NCBI GenBank assembly: GCA_030039575.1
Contig: JASHVH010000262.1
Location: forward strand, 1-7,555
Length of the DNA: 7,555 bases
Origin: Acidimicrobiales bacterium
GTDB lineage: Bacteria; Actinomycetota; Acidimicrobiia; Acidimicrobiales; Palsa-688
Reading direction: 5' to 3'
The translations under genes and the position numbers were made by a program. Positions 6,814 to 7,555 of the stretch are shown in pieces. How positions within the stretch are numbered: the stretch's first letter is position 1; the number at the start of each line of letters is the position of its first letter. The notes under the pieces are model-generated. The model searched no databases. It was not told the origin of the DNA and worked only from the letters and a program-made list of their open reading frames with translations.

Positions 6814-7555
6814 TCAGCTCGCGACGCCAACGAGCCCGTGAGGATCGAGGACGAACTTCTTTGCCGCCCCTTGGTCGAAGTCCTGGTACCCGCGTGGTGC
6901 CTCACTGAGCGGGATGATTTCGACGTTCACGGCCTTGGCGATCTGAACTTTGTCGTGGAGGATCGCTACCATGAGCTGGCGGTTGTAGCGCATTACCGGG
7001 CATTGGCCGGTGATGAACGCATGGGACTTGGCCCATCCCAGCCCAATGCGGACGCTCAGGTTGCCGAGCTTGGCGGCCTCGTCGACGGCACCGGGGTCTC
7101 CGGTGACGTACAGGCCGGGGATGCCGATCGCTCCACCCGCCCGGGTCACCTCCATCAGTGAGTTGAGCACCGCGGCGGGGACCTCGCGCGTTGAGTCCTC
7201 GCCGTGACCACGGGCTTCGAAGCCGACGCAATCTACGGCGGAGTCGACCTCAGGGACACCGACGATGGCCTCGATCTGCTCGGCCACTGGTGCCTCGGCG
7301 ATATCGATCGTCTCGCACCCGAAACTGCGGGCCTGGGCCAAGCGCTCGGCAATCCGGTCCCCCACGATGACCACCGCCGCGCCCAGCAAGTGGCACGATG
7401 CGGCACAAGCCAGGCCTACCGGCCCAGCACCGGCAACATAGACAACCGACCCGGGGCCCACACCTGAGCTCACCGCACCGTGGAAGCCGGTCGGGAAGAT
7501 ATCCGACAGGCACGTGAGGTCTTTGATTTTCTCCATCGCTTGGTCTCTGTCCGGG
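6814..7555 (-). CDS. fdhA: Glutathione-independent formaldehyde dehydrogenase, 5' end cut off
   Basis: This zinc-containing dehydrogenase oxidises formaldehyde to formate with tightly bound NAD and no glutathione or mycothiol. The frame is open to the right edge. Residues before the ATG at 7536 read PDRDQA and continue into MEKIKDLT, as in Pseudomonas putida FdhA, so that ATG is internal. The window holds 246 residues of an expected 390-400. Visible are SDIFPTGFHG, whose Asp aligns with the third catalytic zinc ligand (Cys174 in horse liver ADH), the NAD Rossmann motif GAGPVG with acidic VGD after the next strand, and the family-specific segments GFEARGHG, VLNSLM and IPGLYVTGDPGAVD. The other two catalytic ligands and the structural zinc cysteines lie outside. 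It is the most upstream visible gene of the operon, and its stop overlaps the ribosome site of the propeller gene. Formaldehyde is the natural inference; related enzymes act as dismutases or on other aldehydes. Confidence 0.9.
   Translation of the reverse strand, partial: PDRDQAMEKIKDLTCLSDIFPTGFHGAVSSGVGPGSVVYVAGAGPVGLACAASCHLLGAAVVIVGDRIAERLAQARSFGCETIDIAEAPVAEQIEAIVGVPEVDSAVDCVGFEARGHGEDSTREVPAAVLNSLMEVTRAGGAIGIPGLYVTGDPGAVDEAAKLGNLSVRIGLGWAKSHAFITGQCPVMRYNRQLMVAILHDKVQIAKAVNVEIIPLSEAPRGYQDFDQGAAKKFVLDPHGLVGVAS

Noticed and set aside
6814..7536. ATG at 7536 as the start of fdhA
   Set aside because: Residues encoded before it (PDRDQA) continue the known FdhA sequence, and a 240-residue product would lack the catalytic domain.

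Overview
The window is GC-rich, gene-dense bacterial DNA holding eight protein genes, two of them cut by the window edges. Base composition, frequent GTG starts, and a ferredoxin reductase with the GANLAG nucleotide-binding motif common in actinobacteria point to a high-GC bacterium, probably an actinomycete-like lineage. No rRNA or protein marker fixes the taxon. I see no RNA genes, insertion sequences, CRISPR arrays or long repeats.

Layout. At the left edge, on the + strand, is the 3' two thirds of a zinc alcohol dehydrogenase of the L-idonate 5-dehydrogenase type (1-722). After a 26-base convergent gap, everything else lies on the - strand and reads right to left as one likely operon. In transcription order it runs: glutathione-independent formaldehyde dehydrogenase FdhA (start beyond the right edge, ends 6814); a cytoplasmic six-bladed NHL beta-propeller protein (6808-5789); an FAD/NAD ferredoxin reductase (5677-4385); a classical SDR oxidoreductase (4330-3608); a class C beta-lactamase-fold serine hydrolase (3556-2420); a 2-keto-3-deoxy-6-phospho-sugar-acid aldolase (2404-1721); and a PfkB-type 2-keto-3-deoxygluconate kinase (1720-749). 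Gaps are 5, 111, 54, 51, 15 and 0 bases. Only the 111-base gap has room for an internal promoter.

How the genes may work together. The kinase and aldolase form the lower half of a semi-phosphorylative Entner-Doudoroff or De Ley-Doudoroff route, giving pyruvate and glyceraldehyde 3-phosphate. The aldolase has valine where KDPG aldolase has its stereochemistry-determining threonine, as in E. coli DgoA, so it may prefer the galactonate-series substrate. The SDR could be the sugar 1-dehydrogenase, and the propeller or the serine hydrolase a lactonase or other hydrolase. A formaldehyde dehydrogenase together with a P450/Rieske-type ferredoxin reductase suggests that an oxygenase encoded nearby releases formaldehyde. 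The best unifying hypothesis is oxidative O-demethylation of a methylated sugar (for example a methyl-galactose) followed by oxidative sugar breakdown. The oxygenase, its ferredoxin and the sugar-acid dehydratase are not in the window, so this remains inference.
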